From Trachythela sp. YZ-2020 (lineage: Eukaryota; Cnidaria; Anthozoa; Malacalcyonacea; Clavulariidae): a DNA stretch of 64,000 nt. Both the position numbers and the translations under genes were made by a program. Within the stretch, counting starts at the first letter, position 1, and each line of letters starts with the position of its first letter. Of this stretch, positions 62,451 through 64,000 are shown in pieces. Below the pieces are notes generated by a model. It was not told where the DNA came from. It was given only the letters and a program-made list of their open reading frames with translations, and did not search any database. The DNA lies in contig JADLSH010000355.1 in NCBI GenBank assembly GCA_016169945.1, forward strand, positions 57,501-121,500. The letters are read 5' to 3'.

Positions 62451-62962
62451 TTTCAAGACTGAAGAACACATTTTATAAAACTATATTGTAAATACTGTTC
62501 TATTTAATTTAACTGTAATTGCTACACTAATAAATGTGATACTTACTGTACTTTGAGATATTGTTTTGAAACTTCTTTGGGACATATTTCCCTATACGGA
62601 CTGACCAAGCCGGTAAATAATATATTTTTTATATAATTTTAAAAACAAAACCAGTACGGCCTCATACAGACCGCTCGGGTAGCCAATCCGATTGCAGGAA
62701 ACCCTAGAATATTAATTCGGACCTCAAAAAAAATAAATACAAAATTGTTTGTAGAAAATCTATATATTGATCATAGTGCATATTGTCATTATATCATTAT
62801 AAATACTGCTTATACTGTCCTAGAACATCTCATGTCTTACCTAAGATTGAGTTTGCTAGAGCCTGCTATACAAGTCACTGTACTTAGCCTTAGTGAGTGA
62901 GGCTCAGTAAAGTTATTATTGTTAATATGATTTACTTTCACAGTTTTAGTGCCTGAGTTACT
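62451..62962. other. Convergent intergenic region, UPF0728 / OGDH
   Basis: AT-rich; an AATAAA-type signal (ACTAATAAATGTG) lies near 62525, about 75 bases past the UPF0728 stop. No other feature seen. Confidence 0.45.
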
Positions 62963-64000
62963 TCAGAGTCTTAATGCGTCCTTCATCAGAGTGTCTTGTT
63001 CATTATTGTGTATGTATTTACTTCCAGTTGCGACTGCAGCTGCTGGGGATCTACCTGCATACCTAAGGTGAGAAAAACACTTGATTAATAATCTTCAGTA
63101 ATCTTGGGATGCATTAAGAAATTATCCATCTATGTGTGAAGATATTAATCTGACTTTGTGGCATTAGATGATCTTTCAGGAAATATCAGGGAATATTTGT
63201 TCCATTTGGTCGTAACTAATGTGAAATAGTCTGCATCTATCTTGTCTTTTGTGTGCTGTATGCAAATCAGACTGTAGAGATATATAGAAACCAGGCTTAA
63301 ACCCTAACCCTGAACCTTAATCTTGAATCTATTCAATCTAATCGGACTCACTCACCCAACTTTCTTGCTATATCCAGTGGCAGTCTCAATACGTGGCTTC
63401 ACGTAACTCCAGTATCCCATATTTTTCGGTTCTTCCTGTGCCCATGTTATCGCTGCATTGTGGTATCTCTCTGTCTCTTCCTTGATGTAGTCGAAGGGGA
63501 ATGGACACAACTAAAGATAAAATGAGGATCTCACATGAGCAGGAAATTTGGACAAACAGTTTTGAAATATTGTGTTTGAAAGCATGGAAATATTCTACCA
63601 TTGTTTGCATTTAAGGATGAACATGCAGTCCCAGATAAAAGCAATGTCACATGAAACATTAATGTTTGCAACAAGCATTAAAAGCTCAAATTTTTAGTTC
63701 AGCTAATCAGTTTGAATTCAGTTTGAATCTAGTTAAACGTGATAGATAAAACCTGTCAAATGTTCTTAACAAACATGAAAGTTTCATGTAAGAATAGACA
63801 ATGTTTCTTACCTGCACCTGTTCATCCTTAGATGCAAACGATTAAATTACCTGTTCAACTCTAGTGATAGCGATGTCCGAATCCAATTTCTTCTCTTCAC
63901 GTGCCTGTCAAATATCGGATAATGTTTCATTGCCTGGCTTATTTATAGTCTGAACTATATTTCCGTAGCTATAGAAGCTGATATGCTCACCTTGACCAGG
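62963..64000 (-). CDS. OGDH: 2-oxoglutarate dehydrogenase E1 component, C-terminal exons (partial)
   Basis: This thiamine-diphosphate enzyme decarboxylates 2-oxoglutarate in the mitochondrial TCA cycle complex. The window holds its last exons on the minus strand: an exon end at 64000-63991 (LVK), then 63904-63851 (AREEKKLDSDIAITRVEQ), 63510-63356 (LCPFPFDYIKEETERYHNAA, TWAQEEPKNMGYWSYVKPRI) and 63062-62963 (GYAGRSPAAAVATGSKYI, ending MKDALRL and TGA). All junctions are in phase. The order VEQ, PFPFD, QEEPKNMGYWSYVKPR, YAGRSPAAAVATG is diagnostic of OGDH rather than DHTKD1, which lacks the YAGR-PAA-ATG segment in this form. The catalytic and cofactor regions lie beyond the right edge. Confidence 0.92.

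Overview
The window is animal nuclear DNA: AT-rich, with intron-split genes that use GT-AG splice sites, one minor-class AT-AC intron, LINE fragments, many terminal-inverted-repeat (MITE-like) elements and several minisatellites. The gene set (sestrin, activator E2F, WWE-PARP, UPF0728, a CUB/discoidin receptor, an Amt-ankyrin fusion) indicates a metazoan. The repeat load and short introns look like a marine invertebrate such as a cnidarian or sponge, but I cannot name the species. I rebuilt the genes by hand from splice signals, reading phase and family motifs; all listed internal junctions keep phase.

Layout. (1) About 1.9-26.5 kb: a sestrin gene on the minus strand, incomplete at its 3' end (off the left edge) and probably at its 5' end. 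Its long introns hold most of the repeats: a 4-kb terminal-inverted-repeat element with its own two-exon gene (7.47-11.46 kb), a 4-kb tandem array (19.1-23.2 kb), a duplicated segment (24.1-25.7 kb) and many MITEs. (2) 26.8-34.0 kb: two inverted arrays of a 69-bp minisatellite built round a 20-nt palindrome, a possible small secreted peptide, and simple repeats. (3) 34.0-36.2 kb: a single-exon receptor gene (TSP1, F5/8 C, two CUB, one membrane span). (4) 38.3-41.2 kb: an activator E2F on the minus strand with a U12-type AT-AC intron and E2F-like sites in its own upstream region. (5) 42.2-43.9 kb: two tandem arrays and two foldback elements. (6) 43.9-46.2 kb: an EFG1 rRNA-processing gene (minus), divergent from (7) 47-53.7 kb: an ammonium-transporter-like gene (plus) whose C-terminus is a long ankyrin-repeat domain. 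(8) 54.5-58.2 kb: a WWE-PARP mono-ADP-ribosyltransferase (minus). (9) 59.36-61.06 kb: a 1.7-kb inverted-repeat element bounded by TTAA. (10) 61.4-62.45 kb: a UPF0728 (C10orf53 family) gene (plus), convergent with (11) the C-terminal exons of 2-oxoglutarate dehydrogenase E1 (minus), which runs off the right edge.

The genes do not form one pathway. The most unusual items are the Amt-ankyrin fusion with altered pore residues, the 4-kb element whose ends are arrays of short GTGTTAA-type palindromes around a small gene, sestrin's redox cysteine on a 30-nt microexon, and repeat families (69, 80 and about 145 bp) that recur in both orientations.
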